From Intestinicryptomonas porci (GTDB taxonomy: Bacteria; Verrucomicrobiota; Verrucomicrobiia; Opitutales; Intestinicryptomonadaceae), in the NCBI RefSeq assembly GCF_033971905.1, contig NZ_JALBUT010000001.1, positions 324,500-388,499 on the forward strand: DNA of 64,000 bases. Direction: 5' to 3'. Below are positions 25,763-35,258 of this stretch, one piece after another. A program made the translations under genes and the position numbers. How positions within the stretch are numbered: the stretch's first letter is position 1; every line of letters begins with the position of its first letter. The notes under the pieces are model-generated. The model made no database searches and was not told the origin of the DNA. It was given only the letters and a program-made list of their open reading frames with translations.

Positions 25763-26713
25763 GTGAAAATTTCAAATAAAAAGAAGCATATATTGGCAGC
25801 CCTTATGGGGGCGTGCGGAATTTTTGCGTACTCCCAAGATGCGGGGCTTCCGCCTCAAAATGCAACTCCGCCGCAAGACATTGAAGCGAAAGCCGAAAAC
25901 GCCGATTTTTCGCGCGCTGAAAATTCATCACTATCAAGGGAGCGGATAGAATATTTCCGCCAAAGGCGCGAAGCCCGCAGGGCGGCGAGGGAGGCATTTG
26001 AAAACGGAGAGGGCGATGAATCTTTCAGACACAGGTTTCCGAGAAGGCTTAACCGCCCCGATTTTTCTCGCCAAAATGCAACCGCTCCGTCTTCCTCGCC
26101 CGACGCGGTTTCAAATTCTCAAGGCGACGAGCAAAAAAATGTAAGTTTAGCGGCGGACGAAAACGAGCTCTTGCGCCTTTTGGCGTCAAAAAATCCGTTT
26201 GTTCCCGCAGGAAGCAACTCTGCCTCCCAAACTCCCGAAGGTGTGTCTTTAAAAAGCGCGGCGATGGTTGACGGCAAGTGGGCTTTCAGCGTTTCCGATA
26301 AAAGCGGAAAAACAATGTGGCTAGGAATAGGCGAGGAAATTGAAAACGCCCCGTGCAAAATTGATTCATTTGACGAAAGCGCGATGACGGCAAAGGCGAC
26401 CGTTGCGGGCAGGCAGGTTGACCTTGCGCTTTCGGAGCGTTCTTCAAGCCCGTCTGCGGGAAGAGTTGAGCTTGTCGATGCCATAAAGCCGCGCCGAATG
26501 ATTGCCCCCCACGAGCGCGCGAAAGTTTGGAGTCAGTATGCTACCGACGAGCAGCGCGAAGCCGCAAACCGCGTATGGCAGACGGCGAGGGCTCAGGGCA
26601 GAAACTATTTAAACCGCGAGGACAGGCGCAAGATTTTTGAAATTGAACGCTCCATTCAGATACCCGAAAACACGAACCAAGGCGGCGGACAGCCTCCCGC
26701 TCCTTCCCGTTAG
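25763..26713 (+). CDS. exported protein of T2SS operon, possibly GspC-like
   Basis: This GTG-started gene encodes 316 residues with a signal-like N-terminus (HILAALMGACGIFAYSQ), a long charged, disordered region, and a small beta-rich domain at about residues 165-225 (LKSAAMVDGKWAFSVSDKSG, MWLGIGEEI, ATVAGRQVDLAL). That domain resembles the HR/PilP-like fold that connects inner-membrane platform to secretin. With no other C candidate in the operon, a GspC-type role is plausible. Sequence similarity alone is not enough to be sure. Confidence 0.55.
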   Translation: MKISNKKKHILAALMGACGIFAYSQDAGLPPQNATPPQDIEAKAENADFSRAENSSLSRERIEYFRQRREARRAAREAFENGEGDESFRHRFPRRLNRPDFSRQNATAPSSSPDAVSNSQGDEQKNVSLAADENELLRLLASKNPFVPAGSNSASQTPEGVSLKSAAMVDGKWAFSVSDKSGKTMWLGIGEEIENAPCKIDSFDESAMTAKATVAGRQVDLALSERSSSPSAGRVELVDAIKPRRMIAPHERAKVWSQYATDEQREAANRVWQTARAQGRNYLNREDRRKIFEIERSIQIPENTNQGGGQPPAPSR

Positions 26714-26726
26714 GACAGATTTTTAA

Positions 26727-28424
26727 ATGGTAAAAGACGACAAATTTTTTATAAAAAGCGTGCTTGAAAATTTGGGGTTGCAGCCCGATAGCGCGTTTAT
26801 TGAGGAAATTTCAAACGCGGAGCGCGTCCAAAAGGCGGCTTTGATTGCGTCAAAAACCTCAAAGCTTGAAAGCGAAGTTGCAAGGGCTGTCGCAAAAGCC
26901 GCAAATCTCGAATATTTCGACGATTTTTCGCAGGTGTCGAAGCCTTCAAAAAACCTTTCGGTAAAACTTGTTTCGGAGTATTCGTGCCTTCCCGTTTCCG
27001 AGACGGAAGACACTTTTTTTCTCGCTTCCCCGTGGATTCCAAACGGCGAGATAAACAAGTGGATTTTTTCGATTTCGGGCAAATTTGCCGAGTGGAAAAT
27101 ATCCCCATCAACCGCGCTTTCCGAAAAAATAGCGGAGTATTTCGGCGTGGGTGCGGGAAGTTTGTCGGAAAAAGACATGTCTGAATTTGCCGCCGAGGCT
27201 GACGGCGAAATCGAAGAGGACGAAAACGCCGCAATCATCAAATTCGTAAATGAAATCATAACCCGCGCCATGGCGGACAGGGCGACCGACATCCACATCG
27301 AGCCACAGCGCGATTCGCTAAACATACGCTATCGAATAGACGGCAACCTTGTGCCTGTCCGCGTTCCTGACAATCTTTTGCGCTTTAAAGACTCCATAAT
27401 TTCCCGCATAAAAATTATGGCGCGCCTTAATATTTCCGAAAAGCGCAGACCGCAGGACGGGCGCATAGGCTTTACGCTCAAATCGGGAGAGGACATCGAT
27501 ATAAGAATTTCATCGCTTCCCACGATGTACGGCGAAAGCGTTTCAATGCGCCTTTTGACAAAAAAGTCCCAGCCGATTTCCATTGCGGACTTGGGCTTTC
27601 TCCCCGACGACGCCGAAAAAATCAAGCGGCCTTTGGCACGCCCGCACGGAATTATTTTGGTGACAGGTCCGACCGGTTCGGGTAAATCAACAACGCTGAC
27701 TGCGTTCATCCGCCGTTTGCGCTCGCCCGAAATCCGCATAATTACGGTTGAAGACCCTGTCGAATACGAAGTCGAGGGCGTCAACCAGACGCAGGTTCAC
27801 CCTGAAATCGGGCTTACATTTTCATCCGTTTTGCGTTCTGTTCTCCGTCAAGACCCCGACGTGATTATGGTCGGCGAAATCCGCGACCGCGAAACTGCCG
27901 ACATCGCAATCCGCGCGTCTTTGACGGGGCACTTGGTTTTGAGCACCCTGCACACAAACGACGCGGCAGGCGCGCTTACAAGGCTTATCGATATGGACAT
28001 CGAGCCGTTTTTGATTGCTTCTTCCGTTGAGATGATTTTGGCGCAGAGGCTTGTGCGCAGGCTCTGTTCGTGCAAGGTTTTGGCAAATTACGATAAGAAG
28101 TATTTGCTAAGCTGCATGAATTCCCTGAAAATAGACGAATCAGAAATCGCGAATGCGGGCGGAATTTGCAAGGCGAACGGATGCCCGCGGTGCAGGGGTT
28201 TGGGCTACCACGGCAGAGTGGGAATTTTTGAAATCCTGCTTGCCACCGATGAAATTCACGAAGCGATACTTGCGCGCAAAACCGCGAGCGAAATACGCCA
28301 AATCGCACTTGCCCACGGAATGAGAACCTTGCAAAGGTGCGGTTGGGAGCTTTTAAAGGCGGGGCGGACAGGGCTTGAAGAAATCATGCACTACGCTTCC
28401 ATAACCGATGAAAATGCGAAATAG
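26727..28424 (+). CDS. gspE: type II secretion ATPase GspE
   Basis: The 565-residue protein has an N-terminal GspE-N-like domain and the motor domain with Walker A GPTGSGKST (residues 314-322), Asp box ITVEDPVEY, Walker B DPDVIMVGEIRDRETADIA and His box LHTNDAAGALTRL. A zinc-type Cys group is present (RLCSCK and CKANGCPRCRGLGYHGR). It is a hexameric cytoplasmic ATPase that drives pseudopilus assembly. It lies between the GspC-like gene and gspF, with a 2-nt gap to gspF. Confidence 0.95.
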   Translation: MVKDDKFFIKSVLENLGLQPDSAFIEEISNAERVQKAALIASKTSKLESEVARAVAKAANLEYFDDFSQVSKPSKNLSVKLVSEYSCLPVSETEDTFFLASPWIPNGEINKWIFSISGKFAEWKISPSTALSEKIAEYFGVGAGSLSEKDMSEFAAEADGEIEEDENAAIIKFVNEIITRAMADRATDIHIEPQRDSLNIRYRIDGNLVPVRVPDNLLRFKDSIISRIKIMARLNISEKRRPQDGRIGFTLKSGEDIDIRISSLPTMYGESVSMRLLTKKSQPISIADLGFLPDDAEKIKRPLARPHGIILVTGPTGSGKSTTLTAFIRRLRSPEIRIITVEDPVEYEVEGVNQTQVHPEIGLTFSSVLRSVLRQDPDVIMVGEIRDRETADIAIRASLTGHLVLSTLHTNDAAGALTRLIDMDIEPFLIASSVEMILAQRLVRRLCSCKVLANYDKKYLLSCMNSLKIDESEIANAGGICKANGCPRCRGLGYHGRVGIFEILLATDEIHEAILARKTASEIRQIALAHGMRTLQRCGWELLKAGRTGLEEIMHYASITDENAK

Positions 28425-28426
28425 CA

Positions 28427-29638
28427 ATGCCCGACTTTGATTTTAAAATATCCTTTAACGGAAAAATCGAAAACGGGACGATAAACGCTCCCGACAGGAA
28501 AGCCGCGCTTTCAAAGCTTTTGGCGGAGGGAAAAACAGTCTTGTCGCTTAAATCTTCGGGGGAGGTTTTGCCGTCATCGAAAATATCCGATACAAAGGCG
28601 GTAAAAGGCGGGGAGAAGCTTGCGCTTGCTTTCTTCAAAAAAATGCGCCAGCTCTGCAAGGGCGGAATGCCGATTGCCGATGCTTTGAGGAGCTTGGCGC
28701 AGAGATCGCTCAATAAGAACATGCAGGCTCTTTCGCGCGATTTGTATAAGAACATAAGCGAAGGTTCCACGCTTTCTTCTGCGATGTCGGCGTATCCCGA
28801 TTTGTTCGAGCCGTCCATAATACATCTTGCGGACGCAGGCGAAGCCACTGCCAACATAGTTCCGATTTTTGAGAACATAATAGACTATTTGGAAGGCAAA
28901 AGGGCGCTTAAAGCGAGCGTGAAGTCTGCGCTGATTTATCCGATTATTCTTTGCACGCTGGCTTCGGGCGTCGTTTTGTTATTTTTGTTCTACCTGATGC
29001 CGATGATTGAAAACATGATGGCGAATTTGGGCGGCGAACTGAATTTGGCGGTAAAAATACTGATGGCTTTCGGCGATTTTTTGATGTACGGGCTGCCTGC
29101 CGACATTGTGGTGTTTTTTATTCTTTGGATTGCAATTAACAGATGGCGCAAAACCGAAAGCGGGCGTTTGGAAACCGACAAAATTTTGCTAAAAACTCCT
29201 CTTATCGGAAAAATCTTATATAATTCCGATTTAAGCCGCTTTACGAATTTGATTGCAACTTTGTACGCTTCGGGCGTCAACACCACCGAAACATTGAAAA
29301 TGGCGGAGCGCACCATAAACAATTCCTATTTGAGAATGCGTTTTCAGCAGTGCCGAATGGCGATAAACGACGGCGCGCCGGTCGCTCAGTCTTTCAGAAA
29401 GTACGAAATATTTGACGATGACGACATCGACATAATTTCAGTGGGCGAGCGCACGGGCAGCCTCATTGAATGCTTTTCCGAAATTCGAAAAATGCACATG
29501 GAAGCTCTTGACGTTTCAATAAAAGTGGCGACTTCCATTTTGACTGCGGTTGCGCTGATAACGGCGGTTTCGATTATTTTTCTTGTGGCATTAGGCATTG
29601 TATCTTCCGTTTTCGGACTGTCCCAGACTCTTTCCTAA
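28427..29638 (+). CDS. gspF: type II secretion inner-membrane protein GspF
   Basis: The 403-residue protein has two GspF domains, each with a cytoplasmic helical bundle. Membrane helices lie at about residues 165-190 (LIYPIILCTLASGVVLLFLF), 220-240 and 375-400. Motifs include FFKKMRQLCKGGMPIADAL in the first and FTNLIATLYASGVNTTETL with VGERTGSL in the second. It is the platform protein of the T2SS. It is the last gene of the operon; an 890-bp gene-free region with two invertible promoter-like elements follows. Confidence 0.94.
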   Translation: MPDFDFKISFNGKIENGTINAPDRKAALSKLLAEGKTVLSLKSSGEVLPSSKISDTKAVKGGEKLALAFFKKMRQLCKGGMPIADALRSLAQRSLNKNMQALSRDLYKNISEGSTLSSAMSAYPDLFEPSIIHLADAGEATANIVPIFENIIDYLEGKRALKASVKSALIYPIILCTLASGVVLLFLFYLMPMIENMMANLGGELNLAVKILMAFGDFLMYGLPADIVVFFILWIAINRWRKTESGRLETDKILLKTPLIGKILYNSDLSRFTNLIATLYASGVNTTETLKMAERTINNSYLRMRFQQCRMAINDGAPVAQSFRKYEIFDDDDIDIISVGERTGSLIECFSEIRKMHMEALDVSIKVATSILTAVALITAVSIIFLVALGIVSSVFGLSQTLS

Positions 29639-29685
29639 CGGCGCAAAAAAAGCCCGAAAGTATTTTTGCATTTGAATGCAGATGG

Positions 29686-29820
29686 AAAATTGCTTTTTGC
29701 AGTCCGTTTTTTTGTCAACGGCAAAGATGGATTAGCAAAAGTTTAATTTGTTTTTAATTGTAATATTCAAGCACTTGCGGGATTTTTTTGAAATTTGGCA
29801 ACCGTATTGTTAATACGCAT
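29686..29820 (+). repeat. 135-bp direct repeat, copy 1
   Basis: This stretch is about 90% identical to 38297-38436, in the same orientation. Shared landmarks are TTGTCAACGGCAAAGATGG, ATTCAAGCACTTGCGGGATT and TTGGCAACCGTATTGTTAAT. It ends exactly at the left inverted-repeat site of element inv-1. The two copies bracket the whole CsgG/LpoB cluster. Confidence 0.9.
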
Positions 29821-29962
29821 GTCAACAAAAATTTGTAAAATAAATGAATATAAAGGATTTCTTTCACTTTTTTTGAAAAATTTCAGTTGGGCTAAAAAAT
29901 ATAGCATAATTATAAACAGCATATTAACCTTAAAAACAGGCATGCGTATAAACAATACGCAT
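29800..29962. other. invertible promoter-like element inv-1
   Basis: Two sites form an inverted repeat: left CGTATT-GTT-AATACG (29803-29817) and right TGCGTATA-AAC-AATACGCA (29943-29961). The 121-bp inner segment (29821-29941) has a TTGACA on the minus strand (complement of 29820-29825) touching the left site, so it points away from the downstream cluster. No good -10 follows on that side. Relative to inv-3 the inner segment is reversed while the left flank is not, so this copy is in the opposite (OFF-like) orientation. Its right flank offers only CATTCT as a -10, so it may be weak or decayed. Confidence 0.75.
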
Positions 29963-30060
29963 TCTTTTTTTTAATTAAACTATAAAAATATTATGTTTAT
30001 GCAATAAGCGATAATGTTGTCCCCTTTAAAATGGCTTTTGCGATGTCTTGTTCCTGTGTC

Positions 30061-30256
30061 ATGGTATTTAGAATACTGTATGTTTTTTTTGAAATTAAGA
30101 AACTGATTATAAGTATATTACAAATCGTAAAATTTCATAAGCTTTAAAATTTGCGTTTTTTTATGTTAGCCCTTAGAAGTAAAAAACTTCAATTATATCA
30201 AAGATTTCCAAACCAAATTTGTATATTTTATTTGACATAAGTATTCTAAATATTGT
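30061..30256. other. invertible promoter-like element inv-2
   Basis: The left site ATGGTATT-TAG-AATACTGT (30061-30079) and the right site TAAGTATT-CTA-AATATTGT (30238-30256) are inverted repeats sharing TATTTAGAATACT. The inner segment is 158 bp. TTGACA abuts the inside of the right site, so the segment is in the ON orientation toward the CsgG/LpoB cluster. The inner sequence resembles that of inv-3 in the same orientation, both after the left site and around the TTTCCAAA upstream of the -35. Confidence 0.7.
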
Positions 30257-30261
30257 ATAGT
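30232..30261 (+). promoter_or_regulatory. sigma-70-like promoter across inv-2 right site
   Basis: TTGACA (30232-30237), 18-nt spacer containing the recombination-site palindrome, TATAGT (30256-30261). The -35 matches consensus and the -10 matches 5 of 6. It would transcribe the cluster starting at 30535 with a leader of about 265 nt, in which I see no gene. Confidence 0.65.
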
Positions 30262-30534
30262 TTTCTGCATATAAAACATGTAAAATTACAAACAACGCAT
30301 TCAAATTTCATTCTATAAATTTTTCCGCGTGGTAAAACCCAACCCCTAACGGGAAACAGAATACAATGAGCTCAAAACATGAGAGAAATTTAAATATTGA
30401 TGGCTTTGGCGAAAAAATAAATTCGTTTTTACCGAAAATTTCGTCACCGACATTTGTATTTGAAGGCATTTTTCGGAAGAATATCCACATGGGAGCTATT
30501 GATTTTATATGCTTATAATTGTTTAATAATATTT

Positions 30535-31065
30535 ATGAAAAAATTAATCGCATTATTTCTGTCTTTTTGTTTCTTCCTTTTATCGCATGCGGAAGAAAGC
30601 AGCGTCTCAATTGTGGAGCGATTGTTGAAATATGGCGAAAATGGACAAGTGATGCTAACATACCAAGAGGACAAAACCGCAATAAAAACCATCTATATAA
30701 CCGCGGTTGCGCCTATCAGCAATAATTATACAAGATTAAGGGCACAAAAAAAGGCGGAGCAGATTGCCCATGCTTATGCCGAACAAACTTTGATTAGGAT
30801 ATTAAATTCAAAAGTTAAATCAAGCTCAACGATGAAATCGGACATGACCGACAATGCCGCATACGCTTCGACCAAAATATCGTTGTCCGAAACAATATCT
30901 TCCGAGTCGAGTGCGATAATTGCGGGATTGATAAAAGTGGCGTCCGATCCCGACAGGGACGGCAGCTATGTCGCCATATATGTTTGGAACAATACAATTA
31001 ATGCCGGATTAAAGGAGGTATCCTCATCAATGAAAGAAACATCAAAAGATTCGGTAGCCAAATAA
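30535..31065 (+). CDS. LPP20-like exported protein, paralogue 1
   Basis: ATG 30535 gives 176 residues with a signal peptide (KKLIALFLSFCFFLLSHAEES); a longer frame starts at 30454 but adds no signal-like sequence. The core has a conserved-looking helix (RLRAQKKAEQIAHAYAEQTL) and the motif SDPDRDGSYVAIYVWNN, shared with the next gene's DPNRDGSYVAVYVWN. The fold pattern suggests the LPP20 lipoprotein family, though there is no lipobox Cys. It is the first gene of a nine-gene co-directional cluster and is very AT-rich. Function unknown. Confidence 0.7.
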   Translation: MKKLIALFLSFCFFLLSHAEESSVSIVERLLKYGENGQVMLTYQEDKTAIKTIYITAVAPISNNYTRLRAQKKAEQIAHAYAEQTLIRILNSKVKSSSTMKSDMTDNAAYASTKISLSETISSESSAIIAGLIKVASDPDRDGSYVAIYVWNNTINAGLKEVSSSMKETSKDSVAK

Positions 31066-31107
31066 TTTTGCAAATTAAAATTAATACACAATCAATAAAG
31101 GAAAACC

Positions 31108-31851
31108 ATGAAAAAAATAATTACAACCCTTATGCTAATGGCATCTTGCGCAGTTTTTGCGCAAACTCAAAACGCACCGCAAAGCGAAATTGTGTCAAAT
31201 CTTTTGCAAAGAGGCGAAGCGGGGGCTTCAAGCTGGACTTTGGCGGAAGACGGTTCGCTGAAAAGCTTGTTTATTGTCGGAGTTGCCCCGTTAAACAAGG
31301 CATTGCCAAGCGCGTACGCGAAGAAAATGGCCGCCACGCAGGCAAGGCTTGACGCCGAAAACACGCTCTCAAAAACATTGAACACAATGTTCGAGGCAAA
31401 ACAAAGCTCCAGCGGCGAAATGGTTGTATCAATTAAGGGCGAAGCCGCCGGCGACAGCCAAGGCGTCGGTTCTACTGAATCGTCTATGACAAGCCAAGTA
31501 ACGGAAGAAATGAAAAGCGTTACAAAGAGCGCGCAAGCCGGCTTAATGCAGCTGGTAGTCGACCCCAACCGCGACGGTTCATATGTAGCGGTTTATGTAT
31601 GGAATAGAAATATCACAAAGCAGCTTAAAGATGTTTCTAAAACTTCGGCCGAGGTTGCGCAGCAAAGCCTAAGCGACTATAAAGACACAAAGTCTATTGC
31701 AGATTCAATTGACAGCGGCGCCGATATGCCTGCGGCTTCTCCTGCTCCCGAAGCAAGCGTAGAAGCTCCAAAGAAGGCTTCTAAAACCGGAGCGTTTAAA
31801 GCAGTGGAAGGGAATTCGAATCAAAAAATAGTGCTCCCTGCCGGATTGTAA
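31108..31851 (+). CDS. LPP20-like exported protein, paralogue 2
   Basis: The 247-residue protein has a signal peptide (IITTLMLMASCAVFAQ) and a strong Shine-Dalgarno (AAAGGAAAACC before ATG). Residues 25-170 align with the upstream paralogue: N-terminal IVSNLLQRGE versus IVERLLKYGE, then VGVAPLN versus TAVAPIS, then the DPNRDGSYVAVYVWN motif. A low-complexity Ala/Pro/Lys tail follows. The pair arose by tandem duplication. LPP20-like proteins sit beside LpoB, YcfL and COG3014 in other Gram-negatives, which fits this cluster. Confidence 0.7.
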   Translation: MKKIITTLMLMASCAVFAQTQNAPQSEIVSNLLQRGEAGASSWTLAEDGSLKSLFIVGVAPLNKALPSAYAKKMAATQARLDAENTLSKTLNTMFEAKQSSSGEMVVSIKGEAAGDSQGVGSTESSMTSQVTEEMKSVTKSAQAGLMQLVVDPNRDGSYVAVYVWNRNITKQLKDVSKTSAEVAQQSLSDYKDTKSIADSIDSGADMPAASPAPEASVEAPKKASKTGAFKAVEGNSNQKIVLPAGL

Positions 31852-31899
31852 TAAAATAGCGACCGCATTTTCGCAAATTCAAAAATGCGGAAAGCAAAA

Positions 31900-32718
31900 A
31901 TGAAAAAGAGCCTTTTCATTGTTTTCATTATGCTCTGCTGCGTATTTTCATACGCATCAGAGTATAATTTTCGTCTCCCGGTTGAGGGAAATGTCTATTT
32001 GCAGGAAGGGGCGGATTCTTACATAGTAAAAATTTTATTGAAAAGAACAAAAACCTTTTCCCCCGCCCAAAACAAGCAGGTTGATTATTCCCATTCGGAA
32101 GTTATTTTAAACAAGGCATTGGCAGCACATTTAAAAGTCCAAAAAGGTTATGGCGTGTCTTATTCGGGCAGAAAGCTGCTGAACACTGCGCAAGACGGCA
32201 ATTCCAATGCGGTTTTTGTATACGAGATACCAAAAGGCCAGATTGCAGTGCAAAAATTGCCGGAAGAATTTTTCGGCGGCGAAAACGCGCCAAAGATAAA
32301 ATCCGTTAGGGATATGCATTTGATGGGGTATTTTTTGCGCTACAAAAGCGACGTTATCGCGCTAATTAATTCGTATCAAGACTCATTATTTGATATAATT
32401 GACAAGTTGGACACCAACAACGTGTCGTTTATCTCGCTTGAATTTAAAAAAGTTTACAAAGAGGCCGCTGAAAGCTTTGACGAGGAAAAATTAAAGCATA
32501 AATATAACAGCGACCCAAAACTAATGATTTCCGACGTGAAAACTCTCATGAATTTATCGCGGGACGCTTCTAAAAATTTTAAGACAATAAACGCCATATT
32601 TGAAAAACAATGTAAAATTGTGGCGATTCCGTTTTCCGATTCGAACGAAAAAGAAGTAATGAATTTATTAAAACAAGTAGAAGAATTGAAAAAAAACCTG
32701 ATAGAAATAAAAGATTAG
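31900..32718 (+). CDS. exported hypothetical protein
   Basis: ATG 31900 (272 residues) follows GGAAAGCAAAA and opens a signal peptide (KKSLFIVFIMLCCVFSYASE); an ATG at 31885 is possible. The N-terminal half is beta-rich with many basic residues; the C-terminal half is helical (residues 145-272) and ends in a Lys/Glu-rich coiled coil (MNLLKQVEELKKNLIEIKD). I do not recognise a family. It lies between the LPP20-like pair and the CsgG-like genes, so it is probably a periplasmic partner of the same complex. Confidence 0.6.
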   Translation: MKKSLFIVFIMLCCVFSYASEYNFRLPVEGNVYLQEGADSYIVKILLKRTKTFSPAQNKQVDYSHSEVILNKALAAHLKVQKGYGVSYSGRKLLNTAQDGNSNAVFVYEIPKGQIAVQKLPEEFFGGENAPKIKSVRDMHLMGYFLRYKSDVIALINSYQDSLFDIIDKLDTNNVSFISLEFKKVYKEAAESFDEEKLKHKYNSDPKLMISDVKTLMNLSRDASKNFKTINAIFEKQCKIVAIPFSDSNEKEVMNLLKQVEELKKNLIEIKD

Positions 32719-32722
32719 CAGC

Positions 32723-34276
32723 ATGAAAAACACAATAAAATATATTATTGCCATATTATTCCTGGTTTCTACCGGGATTGCGGCTTTTGCGCAAGGCAAG
32801 AAATCTGTTGCCATATTCGTGAGAAACGACAGTACAAAATACGCGGAGTTGCTCGACGCCAACAAGAAAAATTTGGAAAATATTTTGGCGTCCTACCTAA
32901 ATAATTCGGGCTTTGGCGTAATCAGCCAAGATTTGGTACTGAGAAATTTGAACGCGTATTTGGGGAACGACAAAACCAAATATAAAGACGAAGCCAAACG
33001 GCTCAAAGATTCCATTACGTCCAATAGACAGCCCGATATTGCGCTTTTTGAAAATGCGTCGGGCTTGCGCCTCGCGGAAATGATAGGCGCAGACTACATT
33101 ATGGCGGTTTCAATTTCAAACGCAGGGCAGACGACAAAGAAATCCAGCCTGTACGGTGTCCAAACGGAGAATCAAATATACACGCTGCGCTGCAATTACA
33201 GCTTGTGCGAAGCCGGAATGGGCGTCGGCACTTCCGGCAAATCCGTCAAAAGCGAAAAGATGCTAAGAACCACGTCCGATATGTCCGTTGAAAATGCCGA
33301 AGACCTTTTCAGCGAGCTGCTGGAGGACTGCGCCTCGCAAATGTACGAAGCGATGGTTGCAGATCTTGACAATAAAAAGATTATTGAAAAAGTCGACGCA
33401 AGCGTTGATGTAATTTTTGAGGTAAAAGTGACCGCCGCCCGCTTCCCGCAGGTCTTTCAAGACGCCGACGGTTCGTATTCTTTCGAAGAGAGCATTGTCC
33501 CGCTTGAGCTGATGACAATCAACGCGGATATCGACGGCGTAAGCTATACCACAAACACAGGAACAATTAAGCTGTCGAAAGGCATACACTACTTGAAGAT
33601 TACCCACAAGGATCTTCTTCCCATTGAAAAAACCATTAACGTTACGGGGAAGCAAGGGCAGAAGTTCGTTTACGAAGGCATTTTGACCGAAGAGGCAAAA
33701 ATCCGCATAAAAGCCGATATGGAATGGATGCAGTCATTGCTCGAAAAGCACAAAAAAATCGCGCACCAAGATAAGCTCAGGGAAATTGACATCGAAAGGC
33801 AGCGCACCCTTGCAAGGGGCGAAGCGGCCAATGTCGACATCAATGTAAAAAAAGCCGAAGTGGAAATCTCCCGCATGCAAGCTGAAATAGACATCGAAAA
33901 AAGCAAAGCAAAAGCTGAAATCAACCGGGTTAATATCCAGTCGCAAATCGAGTCAAAAATGGCCGACGCTGAAATCAACCGAATAAATTCAGATATTCGC
34001 AACAACGAAAAAATGACAGACGCCAATGCCCGTACCATGGATGCGGAAAACAGCATCAACAAAAAAATGGTGGAAGCCTATGCTGAAAGATCCGCAGCGG
34101 AGGGCCGCGCAGCCATAATTAATGCCAATGCCAATCTCGCTGAAGCCAAAGGCTTTGAAGCGGCGGGCCGCGCGGAAGAGAATATGTCCGAAGCTGAGCT
34201 CATTAAAGCCAAGAGCATATATGAAACTTTAAAACAATATGGTTATAAAATCAAAGCTAGCATAAATATCGAATAA
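32723..34276 (+). CDS. exported CsgG-like protein with PEGA-like domain and long coiled coil
   Basis: The 517-residue protein has a signal peptide (IIAILFLVSTGIAAFAQ). Residues 25-160 resemble the CsgG/TolB-N alpha/beta fold (KKSVAIFVRN, FGVISQDLVLRNL, AEMIGADYIMAVSI). A beta-rich, PEGA-like stretch follows at about 265-325 (GTIKLSKGIHYLKITHKDLLP). From about 335 to 500 the sequence is a long charged coiled coil rich in AEINR/AEVEISR. This combination suggests an envelope scaffold that pairs with the CsgG-like protein encoded 1 nt downstream. Domain assignments are by eye. Confidence 0.6.
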   Translation: MKNTIKYIIAILFLVSTGIAAFAQGKKSVAIFVRNDSTKYAELLDANKKNLENILASYLNNSGFGVISQDLVLRNLNAYLGNDKTKYKDEAKRLKDSITSNRQPDIALFENASGLRLAEMIGADYIMAVSISNAGQTTKKSSLYGVQTENQIYTLRCNYSLCEAGMGVGTSGKSVKSEKMLRTTSDMSVENAEDLFSELLEDCASQMYEAMVADLDNKKIIEKVDASVDVIFEVKVTAARFPQVFQDADGSYSFEESIVPLELMTINADIDGVSYTTNTGTIKLSKGIHYLKITHKDLLPIEKTINVTGKQGQKFVYEGILTEEAKIRIKADMEWMQSLLEKHKKIAHQDKLREIDIERQRTLARGEAANVDINVKKAEVEISRMQAEIDIEKSKAKAEINRVNIQSQIESKMADAEINRINSDIRNNEKMTDANARTMDAENSINKKMVEAYAERSAAEGRAAIINANANLAEAKGFEAAGRAEENMSEAELIKAKSIYETLKQYGYKIKASINIE

Positions 34277-34277
34277 T

Positions 34278-35222
34278 ATGAAACACACATCTATATGCCT
34301 ACTGGCAATAATGACGTCATTAACTGCATTTGCCGCCCCCGAGACGGTGGCAAAGAAGACAAGCATTGCCGTCACGAAAGTTGTTGTCACAAAATCTCTG
34401 GAGAATTCGCTGAAGGCGAAAGGGGGCGCGGAGTCATTGAGCAGAGTGGTTGAATCCATGAATTCAAATTTATCGTCGGCATTTTTGTCCACAAGAAAGT
34501 TTGATGTCCTGACCCGCACCGATTTAGACGCTCTCGTAGCGGAGCAACAATTTGGCGAGTCTGGCAATGTAGACTCCAAAACAGCCCCCCAAGCCGGCAA
34601 ATTCAAGGGGGCGCAATATATTGTGACGGTTGCCATTGACGACTACAAGGACTATATGCGCAAGCGCAATTTCGGCACGCTCAATAAAATAACTGAAACG
34701 CGCATTATTAGATTTGGCGCCGTGGCAAATCTTATCGACGCCACGACCGGCAGCATAAAAGAGTCCACAAACTTCATAATTTCAAACGAAGGCCGCGCGG
34801 AAGAGGATTCAAGAGCCGACACTAGCAGCGGCGATTTGACCGATTCTGTTATCGCAACCCTTACAAGGTCAATGTGTAATAATATCGCGTTTAAAATATC
34901 CGATATAATCTATCCCGCAAAAATCATCGGGAAAACAGGAAAAACAATCATGTTTAACCGCGCCGCGGATTCCGGCGTAAAACTCGGAGACGTTTACGAA
35001 GTATTTGCCCTGGGCGAAGTAATGATTGATCCGGATACCGGCGAAACATTGGGCTCCGAAGAAACACTTATCGGCACAATAAAAGTTATAAGTGTCCTGC
35101 CTAAATTCTCAAAAGGCGTCATTGTCGGGGAGGATAACGGCATTGAAAAAGGCCAAGTTTTACGTCTCAAAGAAAACCCCAAGCCGGAGAAGTCGGACAC
35201 ACAAGACGAAGAAGAACTTTAA
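34278..35222 (+). CDS. CsgG/HfaB-family outer-membrane secretion or assembly protein
   Basis: The 314-residue protein has a signal peptide without lipobox, then the CsgG domain (residues 25-215) with FDVLTRTDLDALVAEQQFGESG, GKFKGAQYIVTVAI and ATLIDATTGSIK-like NLIDATTGSIKES. The C-terminal domain (about 220-300: GKTIMFNRAADSGVKLGDVYEVF, LIGTIKVISVLP) resembles FlgT-C. CsgG forms the curli export pore; lipoprotein relatives act in flagellar or peptidoglycan machinery. No curlin-like substrate is recognisable nearby. It is very likely part of the envelope complex with LpoB and COG3014. Confidence 0.8.
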   Translation: MKHTSICLLAIMTSLTAFAAPETVAKKTSIAVTKVVVTKSLENSLKAKGGAESLSRVVESMNSNLSSAFLSTRKFDVLTRTDLDALVAEQQFGESGNVDSKTAPQAGKFKGAQYIVTVAIDDYKDYMRKRNFGTLNKITETRIIRFGAVANLIDATTGSIKESTNFIISNEGRAEEDSRADTSSGDLTDSVIATLTRSMCNNIAFKISDIIYPAKIIGKTGKTIMFNRAADSGVKLGDVYEVFALGEVMIDPDTGETLGSEETLIGTIKVISVLPKFSKGVIVGEDNGIEKGQVLRLKENPKPEKSDTQDEEEL

Positions 35223-35258
35223 ACTTAACAGGCAAAGAAGCAATAGAAAGAAACGAAT